A stretch of DNA of 64,000 nt from Clostridiales bacterium (GTDB lineage Bacteria > Bacillota > Clostridia > Lachnospirales > Lachnospiraceae): contig JAMPHY010000005.1 in the NCBI GenBank assembly GCA_023663185.1, positions 1 through 64,000 of the forward strand. Reading direction: 5' to 3'. Position 1 is the stretch's first letter, and the number at the start of each line of letters is the position of its first letter. Both the position numbers and the translations under genes were made by a program. Below the pieces are notes generated by a model that saw nothing but the letters and a program-made list of their open reading frames with translations, was not told where the DNA came from and did not search any database. Positions 41,986 to 51,639 of this stretch are shown one piece after another.

Positions 41986-42784
41986 AAGGAAACCGGACGA
42001 ACCCAAGAAGGGTGCGCCTGCGTGGCAGTCTACATTTGCTGATTTGATGAACCTGCTGCTTTGTTTCTTCGTTTTGCTGTTTTCCATGTCTACGGTAGAC
42101 GCTCAGAAGTTTGAAATGATTGCGGCGTCTTTTAACCAGACATTCAGTATATTTACCGCCGGAGCCACCGCGATAGGTGATGGCGTGCTTCCCGGAATGG
42201 GCGTCAGTCAGTTGAATGAACTTGACCAGTTTATCAATAGTACAGGTAAGATGTCCGACAGTGAAGTGACTCCCGAAGATTTAGAGTCAGCGATGGAGAA
42301 GATGGAAGAGGCGGGTTTGGAAGAAGCGGAAGAACTTGCAGAGAAAGTGCAGGAAGCGGTTGACGAGAGCAATCTGAATAATGAAATAGATATTGAATTT
42401 ACTTCACAGTATGTACAGCTTACCCTTAAGGGTTCAGTGCTTTTCGATTCGGGAAGCGTAGAACTTAAAGAGGCGGCGAAGCCGGTCTTAGATCAGGTAG
42501 GAGTCATACTGGAGAGTTATGCACAGAGCACGATTGAAATCGAGGGGCATACGGATAACGTACCGATGTCGGGCGCGAAGTATTCCAATAACGACGAGCT
42601 TAGCGCAGGGCGTGCACTGTCGGTATTCAATTATTTGTTACAGATAACGAATCTTGATCCTGCGATGGTGAAGCATTCAGGACGCGGCGAGTATATGCCG
42701 GTTGCGGATAACTCTACACCGGAGGGCAGGACGATGAACAGGCGTGTTGAAATCAAGATATATACATCATTGAGTTCATACTAA
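41978..42784 (+). CDS. motB: Flagellar stator protein MotB (OmpA-like peptidoglycan anchor)
   Basis: 268 residues. WQSTFADLMNLLLCFFVLLF carries the essential channel aspartate (Asp22) in the single membrane helix. The C-terminal OmpA-like domain has IEIEGHTDNVPMSG and AGRALSVFNYLLQ, which binds peptidoglycan and fixes the stator. ATG 41978 is chosen within the end of motA for GGAGG upstream; frames from 41927 are not credible. Between helix and anchor is an acidic linker (about 85-130). Confidence 0.95.
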   Translation: MAKRKPDEPKKGAPAWQSTFADLMNLLLCFFVLLFSMSTVDAQKFEMIAASFNQTFSIFTAGATAIGDGVLPGMGVSQLNELDQFINSTGKMSDSEVTPEDLESAMEKMEEAGLEEAEELAEKVQEAVDESNLNNEIDIEFTSQYVQLTLKGSVLFDSGSVELKEAAKPVLDQVGVILESYAQSTIEIEGHTDNVPMSGAKYSNNDELSAGRALSVFNYLLQITNLDPAMVKHSGRGEYMPVADNSTPEGRTMNRRVEIKIYTSLSSY

Positions 42785-42821
42785 TAAAAAAAGCTACAAA
42801 TAAAGGGGAGAAAATGTTATA

Positions 42822-43364
42822 ATGAAAAAGAATCTTATTTCAATTATTATACTGGCGCTTTTGGTAGTGAATATCGTTTTGACGGCAGTAATGATGTTTA
42901 CCTTAGTCGGAAATATCAAAGCCTCGACAGACTTAGTGAAGGATATCGCGGCGGCGCTCAACTTAGAGCTGACGGCTCAGGAAAATACGGGCGACGTAAA
43001 AGAAATAGTTCCGATGGAGAATATTGCTTCTTACAGTATTTCCGAGAGTATGACTATTCCGCTTAGAGACAGCGTAGTGGTTGATTCGGACGGCAATACT
43101 AAGGCGACGAGCCACTTCTGCATGGCGTCGATAAGCTTCTCTATTAATACGAAGAACGACGGCTATAAGAAATTTGGCGAAGACTTGTCCGCTCAGGAGG
43201 AAATGATTAAAGATAAGATTAATACTATATTTGCCGGCTACACTATGGAAGAAGCAAAGGGCAACGAAGAGACAATTAAGGCAGAGATATTGGCGGAAGT
43301 ACAGAAAATGTATGACTCCGATTTCATTTTTGATGTAGGTTTTGGAAGTATTTTGTACCAATAG
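42822..43364 (+). CDS. fliL: Flagellar basal body-associated protein FliL
   Basis: 180 residues with an N-terminal membrane helix (LISIIILALLVVNIVLTAVM, about 4-24) and an extracytoplasmic domain. FliL rings surround MotB and affect torque. The sequence is weakly conserved, but position between motB and fliM and topology are decisive. The C-terminus (KMYDSDFIFDVGFGSILYQ) is typical in ending with hydrophobic strands. GGGGAG precedes the ATG. Confidence 0.88.
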   Translation: MKKNLISIIILALLVVNIVLTAVMMFTLVGNIKASTDLVKDIAAALNLELTAQENTGDVKEIVPMENIASYSISESMTIPLRDSVVVDSDGNTKATSHFCMASISFSINTKNDGYKKFGEDLSAQEEMIKDKINTIFAGYTMEEAKGNEETIKAEILAEVQKMYDSDFIFDVGFGSILYQ

Positions 43365-43406
43365 CCCATCATATGATGTATAATAATTCATAGGAGGTGA
43401 ATTTTC

Positions 43407-44390
43407 GTGGGCGAGGTACTTTCTCAAAATGAGATAGATAATTTGCTTGCAGCTCTAAGCAGCGGCGAATTAGAAGCGGATCAGATGCAGGATTCCAACG
43501 AGAAGCAGGTTAAGAACTATGATTTCAAACGACCTACGAAATTCTCCAAAGAGCATCTTCGTACTTTGGAAATTATATTTGAACATTACGGAAGATTGTT
43601 ATCTACCAATCTGCCGGTTTATTTAAGAAAAAGCGTACAGGTGACTGTAACGAGTTCAGAGACGGTTATTTTCTCGGAGTTCAGCAATGCGCTTTCTAAT
43701 CCTTTGATACTTGGCATTGTCAATTTCCAGCCGCTAGGAGGCACGATTTTAGTAGAGTTAGCCCCTAATCTAGGTTTTGCGATGATTGACAGAATGCTAG
43801 GGGGGCAGGGAGAGCCGCTAGAAAAAAATAGGGAATTTTCCGAGATAGAAATGACTATTATAGAAAAGATGATGGTCGTATTTATCCAGCTTATGCGGGA
43901 ACCGTGGAAGAACGTTATAGATATAAGTCCTGTTTTAGAGAGAATTGAGACTAATTCACAGTTTGCGCAGATTATAGCGCCTAACGATATGATTGCAATC
44001 GTCACTTTGAATATAAAGGTTGGCGATGTAGAAGGTTTGATGAATATCTGTCTGCCGTTCTTTACACTGGAAAGCGTAATGGATAAGTTGAATACTAAGT
44101 ACTGGTATGCTAACATGCAGGAGCAGGACGATGAAGAGTATAATGATTTCATCGAGGCTATGATTAGAAGGGTTGATATCCCTGTCAAAGCCGTGCTTGG
44201 AAAGAGTAAAGTGTCGTTAAATGATTTTGTCAACTTACAGCTTGGAGATATCATACGGCTGGATACCAGTGTTGACAGCGACTTAAATATATATGTCGGC
44301 AATATTAAGAAATTTACTGCACTGCCCGGTACTAATAAGGACAAATATGCAGTTAGAGTAACGTCTGTATTTAGAGAGGAGGAAGTATAG
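43407..44390 (+). CDS. fliM: Flagellar motor switch protein FliM
   Basis: 327 residues with a GTG start behind TAGGAGGTG. The first residues GEVLSQNEIDNLLAALSSGE include the conserved CheY-P-binding peptide. The middle CheC-like domain (GGTILVELAPNLGFAMIDRM, then LGGQGEPLEKNREFSEIEMT) binds FliG, and the C-terminal SpoA domain forms the C ring. All three parts are present at normal length. It is followed 4 nt later by fliY. Confidence 0.96.
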   Translation: MGEVLSQNEIDNLLAALSSGELEADQMQDSNEKQVKNYDFKRPTKFSKEHLRTLEIIFEHYGRLLSTNLPVYLRKSVQVTVTSSETVIFSEFSNALSNPLILGIVNFQPLGGTILVELAPNLGFAMIDRMLGGQGEPLEKNREFSEIEMTIIEKMMVVFIQLMREPWKNVIDISPVLERIETNSQFAQIIAPNDMIAIVTLNIKVGDVEGLMNICLPFFTLESVMDKLNTKYWYANMQEQDDEEYNDFIEAMIRRVDIPVKAVLGKSKVSLNDFVNLQLGDIIRLDTSVDSDLNIYVGNIKKFTALPGTNKDKYAVRVTSVFREEEV

Positions 44391-44394
44391 AGGC

Positions 44395-45630
44395 ATGGAC
44401 GGAATGTTATCACAAGATGAAATAAATGCACTGCTAAGCGGTGGCGTCTCTGAATCTGACGATGGCCCTTCAGCATCTGATACGGCGGCTGGCAGTTCAC
44501 CTGATATCGATGATAGTCTTTTGACCGATATCGAAAAAGACGCCATTGGCGAAGTTGCCAATATCAGCATGGGCTCCTCGGCGACGACATTGTTTTCTCT
44601 TGTAAATAATAAGGTCAACATTACAACGCCTGTCGTAACATTGGCTAATTGGGACAATGTGTTGACGGAATACGAAAGACCGTGTGTGTTTATACAAATC
44701 AAATATACAGTTGGTCTTGATGGTTCAAACATCTTGATTTTAAAGGAACATGATGTTAAAGTAATAACAGACTTGATGATGGGCGGAGACGGCAGCAATA
44801 CTGACGGAGAATTAGGGGAGCTGCACTTGAGTGCAATCTCCGAGGCGATGAATCAGATGATGGGTTCTTCGGCGACTTCCCTCTCCACGATGCTTGGCAA
44901 GATGATAGATATCAGCCCACCGGAAGCAAGTCTGGTAGATTTAACGGAGTTTAAATCGGGCGGCGACATATCGCCATTCCTTGCAGGAACATTTGTTAAA
45001 ATAGCTTTCCATATGCAGATTGGCGATTTGGTAGATTCGACGATTATGCAGCTATATCCGGTGGATTTTGCTAAGGAGTTGTGTTCTACCTTCTTAACAT
45101 CGCAGATGGGTGGTGGAGAATCAGCACCGGCAGAAGAACCGGCACCTGCACCCGCTCCAGCAATGGCAGCGCCGCAGATGGATATGAGCCAACAGGCAGC
45201 GCCGCAAATGCAAATGCCACAGATGGATATGAGCCAAATGCAGATGGGAATGCCGCAAATGCAGATGATGCCGCAGATGCAAATGCCACAAATGCAGATG
45301 ATGCCACAGATGGCAATGCCGCAAATGCAGCCTAACATGAATATCCAGCCTGCGCAGTTCCAGAATTTCGCCGGCGGATTTAACCCAATGCAGCCGCAGG
45401 AAAACATCGACTTAATCAAAGATGTTCCGCTCGAAGTTACCGTAGAACTAGGAAGAACGGCAAAGTCCATTTCAGATATTTTGGAATTTGCCCCCGGTAC
45501 TATCATAGAACTTGATAAGATAGCCGGCGAGCCTATCGACGTACTTGTAAATGGTAAGTTCGTAGCTAAGGGCGAAGTAGTAGTAATCGAAGAGAGCTTC
45601 GGTGTCAGAGTAACAGAAATAATTAAGTAA
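44395..45630 (+). CDS. fliY: Flagellar switch protein and CheY-P phosphatase FliY
   Basis: 411 residues. An N-terminal CheY-binding peptide (MLSQDEINALLSGG), a CheC-like phosphatase domain with two centres (KDAIGEVANISMGSSATTLF and LSAISEAMNQMMGSSATSL, each keeping the Glu and Asn), a Met/Gln/Pro-rich linker (about 245-320) and a C-terminal SpoA/FliN domain (LEVTVELGRTAKSISDILEF). Such fused proteins replace FliN in Bacillus-type motors and dephosphorylate CheY-P at the switch. The linker is a string of PQMQM-type repeats, unusually regular. CheY follows. Confidence 0.95.
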   Translation: MDGMLSQDEINALLSGGVSESDDGPSASDTAAGSSPDIDDSLLTDIEKDAIGEVANISMGSSATTLFSLVNNKVNITTPVVTLANWDNVLTEYERPCVFIQIKYTVGLDGSNILILKEHDVKVITDLMMGGDGSNTDGELGELHLSAISEAMNQMMGSSATSLSTMLGKMIDISPPEASLVDLTEFKSGGDISPFLAGTFVKIAFHMQIGDLVDSTIMQLYPVDFAKELCSTFLTSQMGGGESAPAEEPAPAPAPAMAAPQMDMSQQAAPQMQMPQMDMSQMQMGMPQMQMMPQMQMPQMQMMPQMAMPQMQPNMNIQPAQFQNFAGGFNPMQPQENIDLIKDVPLEVTVELGRTAKSISDILEFAPGTIIELDKIAGEPIDVLVNGKFVAKGEVVVIEESFGVRVTEIIK

Positions 45631-45702
45631 TAAAGGCACTCATGTGAACTTTATGTATAAAGTAAAATATTATCAAAATAATATGTTATAGGAGAAGATG
45701 AT

Positions 45703-46065
45703 ATGGCAAAAAATATTTTAGTATGTGATGATGCAGCTTTCATGCGTATGATGATTAAGGATATCCTGACAAAGAACGGATATAATGTTGCCGGAGAAGC
45801 AGAAAACGGCGCCAAGGCTGTTGAGAAGTATAATGAACTCAAGCCTGATCTCGTACTGATGGATATTACTATGCCGGAGATGGACGGTATACAGGCTCTT
45901 AAGAAGATTAAAGAGTCTGATCCGGGCGCAACCGTTATTATGTGTTCTGCTATGGGACAGCAGGCAATGGTTATTGAATCAATTCAGTCCGGAGCCAAAG
46001 ATTTCATCGTTAAACCTTTTCAGGCAGACCGTGTATTAGAAGCTGTCAAGAAAGTAGTTGGTTAA
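45703..46065 (+). CDS. cheY: Chemotaxis response regulator CheY
   Basis: 120 residues, a single receiver domain: acidic pocket Asp9-Asp10 (ILVCDDAAFMRMM), phosphorylation site Asp54 (LVLMDITMPEMDG), Ser82 (CSAMG) and Lys104 (FIVKPF). It carries the signal from CheA to FliM/FliY. The location among structural genes between fliY and fliO is the usual Firmicute order. AGGAGAAG precedes the ATG. Confidence 0.97.
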   Translation: MAKNILVCDDAAFMRMMIKDILTKNGYNVAGEAENGAKAVEKYNELKPDLVLMDITMPEMDGIQALKKIKESDPGATVIMCSAMGQQAMVIESIQSGAKDFIVKPFQADRVLEAVKKVVG

Positions 46066-46458
46066 ATGCTGATATCTGCTGCGAATAGTACGGATTCTTA
46101 TCTGCAGTTTATGACTGTGCTTATTATTTTTGTGTTTGTATTGGCGATTACCTACTGGACGACCAAATGGATTGCGGGATACCAGAAGGGTAAGCTTAAC
46201 AATGCTAACATTGAATTGCTTGAGGCAATTCGGCTTAGTAATAATAAGTATATTCAGATTATTCGTGTTGGGCGGAAATATTTGGCAGTAGCAGTATGCA
46301 AAGATTCTGTTACAATGTTAGCAGAGTTATCTGAGGACCAGCTTGAAATAGCGGACGCTGCAGAGGCGGCTGAACAATTCAGCTTTAAAGAACTGTTGGA
46401 AAAGGTACAGAAAAAAGGTTCTTTGGGAAAAGCAGATGACCGAAATGAGAATGAGTAG
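46066..46458 (+). CDS. fliO: Flagellar export protein FliO (FliZ)
   Basis: 130 residues starting immediately after the cheY stop. One membrane helix (FMTVLIIFVFVLAITYWTTK, about 14-33) and a cytoplasmic FliO domain (ANIELLEAIRLSNNKYIQII, RVGRKYLAVAVCKD). It helps FliP oligomerise. Low family conservation, but the position before fliP is diagnostic. Its C-terminal tail is charged. Confidence 0.88.
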   Translation: MLISAANSTDSYLQFMTVLIIFVFVLAITYWTTKWIAGYQKGKLNNANIELLEAIRLSNNKYIQIIRVGRKYLAVAVCKDSVTMLAELSEDQLEIADAAEAAEQFSFKELLEKVQKKGSLGKADDRNENE

Positions 46459-46464
46459 GCGATA

Positions 46465-47331
46465 ATGATGAAGAAAAAGTTTCAGGGCCTGCTGTTCCTT
46501 GCAGGCATGTTGTTTGTAATAGCTTTTATCAGTACAAAAAATGTTGCATATGCAACTGACAGAACCGAGATAAACAGGCATCTTACTGGTACGACAGAGG
46601 ATAGGACTAATTTAGAAGAGCCCGGTTCGTCCGAAGATGCCGACGATTTGAAGGAATTGAATATCGCGAATACGGTGACGGTTACATATAACAACGGTAA
46701 TGGTACTCTGAATGGCGCCTTAAGAATCTTGATTACTCTTACCTTAATTGCTATTGCACCGTCATTGATAGTTATGTTGACCTCGTTTACCAGAATTATT
46801 ATAGTTCTGCATTTTACGAGGGCAGCGCTTAATACGCAGACGGCGCCACCTAATAATGTTCTGATTGGACTGGCGCTTTTTTTGACATTTTTTATTATGC
46901 AGCCGACGATAGCGAGCATATATACAGATGCGATAGCGCCGTTTGAGGCAGGCGAGCTTACGCAGGAAGAAGCGCTTGAGGCGGCGGCAAAGCCGTTGCG
47001 CGAATTTATGTATCCGCATACGCAGAAGAAGGACGTCGGCTTGTTTATGGAAATCAGCCGCAGCGAATGGACGGGCGAACTTGACGATATCCCGATGAGT
47101 GTTTTAATTCCGAGCTTTATTATAAGCGAGCTTAGAACCGCGTTTATTATAGGATTTTTGATATACATTCCGTTTATCGTAATAGATATGGTGGTCGCCT
47201 CTACCCTTATGGCAATGGGTATGATGATGCTGCCGCCGACTACGATATCTATGCCCTTCAAAATCCTTTTGTTTGTATTAGCGGACGGCTGGAACCTGAT
47301 TATCGGGCAGCTTGTGCGGACATTTTATTAG
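46465..47331 (+). CDS. fliP: Flagellar export gate protein FliP
   Basis: 288 residues with an N-terminal signal-like helix (QGLLFLAGMLFVIAFIST), and the FliP signatures RIIIVLHFTRAALNTQTAPP and LFLTFFIMQPTIASIYTDAI, and near the end MVVASTLMAMGMMMLPPTTI. FliP forms the core of the export pore with FliQ and FliR. The gene starts 6 nt after fliO. Length is slightly above average because of the polar segment at about 30-70. Confidence 0.96.
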   Translation: MMKKKFQGLLFLAGMLFVIAFISTKNVAYATDRTEINRHLTGTTEDRTNLEEPGSSEDADDLKELNIANTVTVTYNNGNGTLNGALRILITLTLIAIAPSLIVMLTSFTRIIIVLHFTRAALNTQTAPPNNVLIGLALFLTFFIMQPTIASIYTDAIAPFEAGELTQEEALEAAAKPLREFMYPHTQKKDVGLFMEISRSEWTGELDDIPMSVLIPSFIISELRTAFIIGFLIYIPFIVIDMVVASTLMAMGMMMLPPTTISMPFKILLFVLADGWNLIIGQLVRTFY

Positions 47332-47354
47332 CGTAGTTAAAGGAGGCGATTTAT

Positions 47355-47624
47355 ATGACAATAGATGATATTACTGCGATTGCATCAGAGTGTCTTTTTA
47401 CTATTGTTAAGACTGCGGCGCCTGTGCTTATTGTTTCATTGTGCATAGGTCTTACCGTAAGTATTTTCCAGACGGTTACGTCGATTCAGGAGCAGACTCT
47501 TACTTTCGTACCTAAAGTTCTTGGCATCTTTATCACGTTGATGCTGTTAGGGCATTGGATGCTTAATAATATGGTTACTTTTATGCAGAGCTTGTGGGAG
47601 AATTTCAGTTTATATATAAGATAA
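47355..47624 (+). CDS. fliQ: Flagellar export gate protein FliQ
   Basis: 89 residues with two membrane helices (PVLIVSLCIGLTVSIFQTVT and KVLGIFITLMLLGHWMLNNM). The motif TVSIFQTVTSIQEQTLTFVP is diagnostic of FliQ/SctS. AAAGGAGG precedes the ATG. It assembles with FliP and FliR in the export gate. Confidence 0.96.
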   Translation: MTIDDITAIASECLFTIVKTAAPVLIVSLCIGLTVSIFQTVTSIQEQTLTFVPKVLGIFITLMLLGHWMLNNMVTFMQSLWENFSLYIR

Positions 47625-47633
47625 GGCAGCGCT

Positions 47634-48413
47634 ATGATAGATGTTACTTTTAGTTATGCTGATTTAGAGTTTTTCTTGCTGATATTGGTGCGTGTGACAT
47701 GTTTTATTTTTGCAGCGCCCTTTTTCAGTCTGAATAATACGCCGCGAAGGGTAAAGGTAGGACTTGGAATCTTTATTGCTTATCTGTTGTTTGTGTATAT
47801 TGACCATACTGAAGTGGTATATAACACTGTAAGCGAATACGCGGTTATAGTTATGAAAGAGGCAATAACGGGGATTCTGATTGGCTGGGGCGCGCAGCTT
47901 TGTATGACGGTTGCGGCTTTTGCGGGTAATATCGCGGATATGGAAGTCGGGCTTACGATGGTATCTTTGCTTGATCCCGCGACGAACCAGAGCGCGACCT
48001 TTAGCGGAGTCCTTTATCAATATATGTTTTCGCTGATGTTGATTGTTTCGGGTATGTACAGGTATTTACTTGGAGCGTTAATTGATACTTTTACGCTGAT
48101 ACCGATAAGCGGGGCGGTCTTTAGGACGGATTCGCTGGTGGAAACGATGATACTTTTTATGAGCGATTACATTACCATAGGATTTAGAATATGTTTACCC
48201 GTATTCTGTGTGATTTTGTTATTGAATTGTATTCTGGGTATACTTGCTAAGGTAGCGCCGCAGATGAATATGTTTGTGGTAGGTTTACAGCTTAAAGTGC
48301 TGGTCGGGCTTTCGATTATGTTTCTTACGGTTAGAATGCTGCCGGGAGCGGGAGATTTTATATTCAGGGAAATGAAGGCTGTGATAGAGGCTTTTGTTAA
48401 GGGAATGATCTAA
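47634..48413 (+). CDS. fliR: Flagellar export gate protein FliR
   Basis: 259 residues, strongly hydrophobic with about six membrane segments. Characteristic parts: LLILVRVTCFIFAAPFFSLN at the N-terminus, GWGAQLCMTVAAFAGNIADM and the late LAKVAPQMNMFVVGLQLKVL. It closes the gate complex with FliP and FliQ and contacts FlhB, whose gene starts 2 nt after its stop. Confidence 0.96.
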   Translation: MIDVTFSYADLEFFLLILVRVTCFIFAAPFFSLNNTPRRVKVGLGIFIAYLLFVYIDHTEVVYNTVSEYAVIVMKEAITGILIGWGAQLCMTVAAFAGNIADMEVGLTMVSLLDPATNQSATFSGVLYQYMFSLMLIVSGMYRYLLGALIDTFTLIPISGAVFRTDSLVETMILFMSDYITIGFRICLPVFCVILLLNCILGILAKVAPQMNMFVVGLQLKVLVGLSIMFLTVRMLPGAGDFIFREMKAVIEAFVKGMI

Positions 48414-48414
48414 G

Positions 48415-49527
48415 ATGATTTTGGAATACAATCTACAGTTTTTTGCGAAAGACGGTCCCGGTGGTGAGAAAACCGAGGAACCTACCAGTAAGAAGCTAAA
48501 CGACGCCAGAAATGAAGGTCAGGTGGCAAAAAGCAAGGAAGTAACTAATGCTTTTGAGCTGTTGGCGCTTTTTCTAATATTAAAATTCTGGGTAGGCAAT
48601 ATGGGCGAGACTTTTATCGCCTTATTCCAGAATATATATACCCAGATACCAGAGTATATTAAGCTGTATGATGGGGAACTGCAGTCGCTTACGTTTCGGG
48701 CGCTTTTTATCCGCGGTCTTACTTCTGTACTGTCGTTGATTGCGCCTATACTGATAATCGGTTTTTTGGTTGCTTTTTTAACCAATCTTTTGCAGGTAAA
48801 GTGGAAGATTACGACTAAGCCGATGAAACCGAAGTTCAGTAAATTAAATCCAATAAGCGGCGTTAAAAGGCTTTTTTCGCCTAACTCGTTAGTGGAGTTA
48901 GTTAAATCTATTGCAAAGATATTGATTATTGTATACGCGGTTTATTCTTATCTTAAGAAAAATGCGCCGAGTATCTTCTTATTATATGATAGGGGCTTAT
49001 ATGAGTCGATTGCGATAATCGGAAATTTGGTGATTAACTTAGGATTTAGAATTGCTCTTTATTACTTCTTTATCGCGGCTGCTGATTTTATATATCAGAA
49101 GTTTAAATTCAAGAAAGATATGAAGATGACGAAGCAGGAAGTAAAAGACGAGTACAAGGATCAGGAAGGTGATCCACAGATTAAGAGTAAACAGAAGCAG
49201 CGTATGATGGAAGCTTCCAGAAGACGAATGATGCAAAGACTGCCGGAAGCGGACGTAGTTATTACGAACCCGACGCATTATGCGGTCGCCATCAAATACG
49301 ATCCGGAGCTTTACGACGCTCCTTATGTGATTGCTAAGGGCGCGGATTATCTGGCGCAGAAGATTAAGGACGTAGCTAAGGAAAATCATATTGAAATAGT
49401 AGAAAATAAACCGCTTGCAAGAATGTTGTATGCAAATGTGGAAATTGGCGGGGTAGTGCCGCCTGAGCTGTATCAGGCAGTCGCGGAAGTGCTGGCGTTT
49501 GTATATCATCTGCAGGGTAAGGTATAA
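48415..49527 (+). CDS. flhB: Flagellar export switch protein FlhB
   Basis: 370 residues. An amphipathic N-terminus with EKTEEPTSKKLNDARNEGQV, four membrane helices, then the cytoplasmic domain with the self-cleaving NPTH motif at 285-288 (VVITNPTHYAVAIKYDPELY). Cleavage between Asn and Pro allows the switch from hook to filament export controlled by FliK. All key residues are present. The gene lies directly behind fliR. Confidence 0.97.
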   Translation: MILEYNLQFFAKDGPGGEKTEEPTSKKLNDARNEGQVAKSKEVTNAFELLALFLILKFWVGNMGETFIALFQNIYTQIPEYIKLYDGELQSLTFRALFIRGLTSVLSLIAPILIIGFLVAFLTNLLQVKWKITTKPMKPKFSKLNPISGVKRLFSPNSLVELVKSIAKILIIVYAVYSYLKKNAPSIFLLYDRGLYESIAIIGNLVINLGFRIALYYFFIAAADFIYQKFKFKKDMKMTKQEVKDEYKDQEGDPQIKSKQKQRMMEASRRRMMQRLPEADVVITNPTHYAVAIKYDPELYDAPYVIAKGADYLAQKIKDVAKENHIEIVENKPLARMLYANVEIGGVVPPELYQAVAEVLAFVYHLQGKV

Positions 49528-49596
49528 TTGTAATTTGGAAATTTGTTAGATTATGAATGAGATTGTGCAAAGTATACATAGAAAGGAGGAGAAGAT

Positions 49597-51639
49597 ATGC
49601 AGGGACTTAAAAAGGCTGACATAGGGGTAGTTTTGTATGTGCTTTCAGCGTTTATTATGCTGATTGTCCCGATTTCGTCAGGTCTTTTGGACGTATTGCT
49701 TGCATGTAATATGGCTGTAGCGTTTTCCGTTATGTTCAGTTGTATGTTTGCCAATGAAGTCCTTAAGATGTCGTTTTATCCTACGATTCTTTTGTTTACC
49801 ACGATTTTCAGAATCGCCCTGAACGTATCTTCTACCAGACTTATTCTTACCAAAGGCGACGCTGGCAATGTCGTGTCTACCTTCGGACAGTATGTGGGCG
49901 GCGGCGACCTTGTTATCGGCGTTATCGTATTTATTATCTTGATTATAGTACAGTTTATGATTATTAATAAAGGTTCGGAGCGTGTGGCTGAGGTAACGGC
50001 GAGATTTACGCTGGACGCTATGCCCGGTAAGCAGATGGCGATAGACGCTGATCTAAATACCGGCGCGATAACAGATGCGGAAGCGGCTGCGCAGCGTCAG
50101 AAGATTCAGGACGAAGCAAGCTTCTTCGGTTCTATGGACGGTGCTGTAAAGTATGTTAAGGGAGATGCTACGGCAGGTCTTTTTATAACGGCTGTCAATA
50201 TAGTTGGCGGTATATTAATGGGTATGTTCAGGCAGAATATGGAATTAGCGGAAGCAGTCGATAAGTATACGATTCTGACGATTGGCGACGGTCTGGTAAG
50301 CCAGATTCCGTCCCTGCTTATTTCACTTTCGACAGGTATTCTCGTTACCAAAGGTTCTAAGGAAGCGGATTTCGGTACGGTGTTAATCAGCCAGTTGTTC
50401 GGCGTGCCTAAGGTTCTTTATCTGGTAGGAGCAGTACTGGCATTTCTTGGTATTGTAACGCCGCTTAATCCCGTTATTTTCGTGGGGCTTGGCATATGCT
50501 TTATAATAGTAGGAAGAATTATTGCAGGAACTATTGAAACTGCCGAGATAGAGAGTGAAGTCGATACTGAGGAAGCGGCGGCTGAGGAAATCAGGCAGCC
50601 TGAGAATGTGACGTCTCTGCTGCAGGTGGACCCGATAGAATTAGAGTTCGGTTATGGTATTATACCGCTTGCGGACGTCAATCAGGGCGGCGATTTGCTA
50701 GACCGTGTCGTAATGATACGTAGGCAGATAGCCTTAGAGCTTGGAACAGTTGTTCCTATTATACGTCTGCGCGATAATATACAGCTTAATCCTAATCAGT
50801 ATATTATTAAGATTAAGGGAGTTCAGGTAAGTGAAGGAGAAATTCTTTTCGATCACTATATGGCGATGAATCCGGGATATGTCGAGGAAGAAATTACCGG
50901 TATACCTACCTTCGAGCCTTCCTTCCATCTGCCTGCTATCTGGATTACGGAAGGACAGAGAGAGCGTGCGGAGAGTATGGGCTATACGGTTGTAGATCCG
51001 CCTTCGATTATCGCTACGCACCTGACGGAAATAATCAGGCAGTATATTGCAGAGCTGCTTACGAGGCAAGATGTACAGCACCTTGTTGATAACCTTAAGG
51101 ATTCCAATCCTTCACTGGTGGAGGAGCTTGTGCCTAAGCTTCTGGGACTTGGCGAAATTCAGAAGGTATTGCAAAATCTTTTACGAGAGGGTATCTCTAT
51201 CAGAGATTTACTGACAATATTTGAGACGTTAGCGGATTATGCGGCTACTACGAGGGATACTGATATATTGACAGAGTATGTAAGGCAGAGCCTTAAGCGT
51301 GCTATATCTAATAAGTTCTTCCCTGCAAACGAAACTACCAGCGTAGTGACATTGGATCCGAAGGTAGAACAGGAAATCATGGGCAGCGTGAAGCAGACGG
51401 AGCAGGGCGCATATTTGACCTTAGACCCGAATAAGACCAAATCAATTATGGATTCGGTTGCCTCTGAGACTAAGAAGCTTGAGGACGTCGGGAAGATGCC
51501 GATAATTATAACCTCGCCGATTGTGCGCGCATATTTTAAGAAATTGACAGAAGATTATTTTAAGGACTTAGTAGTTGTATCGTATAATGAAGTGGAATCC
51601 AATATTGAATTACAGTCCGTTGGGATGGTGACAGCATAA
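49597..51639 (+). CDS. flhA: Flagellar export gate protein FlhA
   Basis: 680 residues. The N-terminal half has about eight membrane helices and the FHIPEP signature region (STRLILTKGDAGNVVSTFGQ, then FTLDAMPGKQMAIDADLNTG with conserved Asp); the C-terminal half is the cytoplasmic substrate-docking ring. Uses the proton motive force to drive export. AAAGGAGGAG precedes the ATG. Its stop overlaps the ATG of flhF by one base. Confidence 0.97.
   Translation: MQGLKKADIGVVLYVLSAFIMLIVPISSGLLDVLLACNMAVAFSVMFSCMFANEVLKMSFYPTILLFTTIFRIALNVSSTRLILTKGDAGNVVSTFGQYVGGGDLVIGVIVFIILIIVQFMIINKGSERVAEVTARFTLDAMPGKQMAIDADLNTGAITDAEAAAQRQKIQDEASFFGSMDGAVKYVKGDATAGLFITAVNIVGGILMGMFRQNMELAEAVDKYTILTIGDGLVSQIPSLLISLSTGILVTKGSKEADFGTVLISQLFGVPKVLYLVGAVLAFLGIVTPLNPVIFVGLGICFIIVGRIIAGTIETAEIESEVDTEEAAAEEIRQPENVTSLLQVDPIELEFGYGIIPLADVNQGGDLLDRVVMIRRQIALELGTVVPIIRLRDNIQLNPNQYIIKIKGVQVSEGEILFDHYMAMNPGYVEEEITGIPTFEPSFHLPAIWITEGQRERAESMGYTVVDPPSIIATHLTEIIRQYIAELLTRQDVQHLVDNLKDSNPSLVEELVPKLLGLGEIQKVLQNLLREGISIRDLLTIFETLADYAATTRDTDILTEYVRQSLKRAISNKFFPANETTSVVTLDPKVEQEIMGSVKQTEQGAYLTLDPNKTKSIMDSVASETKKLEDVGKMPIIITSPIVRAYFKKLTEDYFKDLVVVSYNEVESNIELQSVGMVTA

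Noticed and set aside
45081-45335. Alternative frames across the FliY repeat
   Set aside because: They arise from the repetitive Met/Gln/Pro codons and lack starts or ribosome binding sites; the FliY frame is continuous and conserved.
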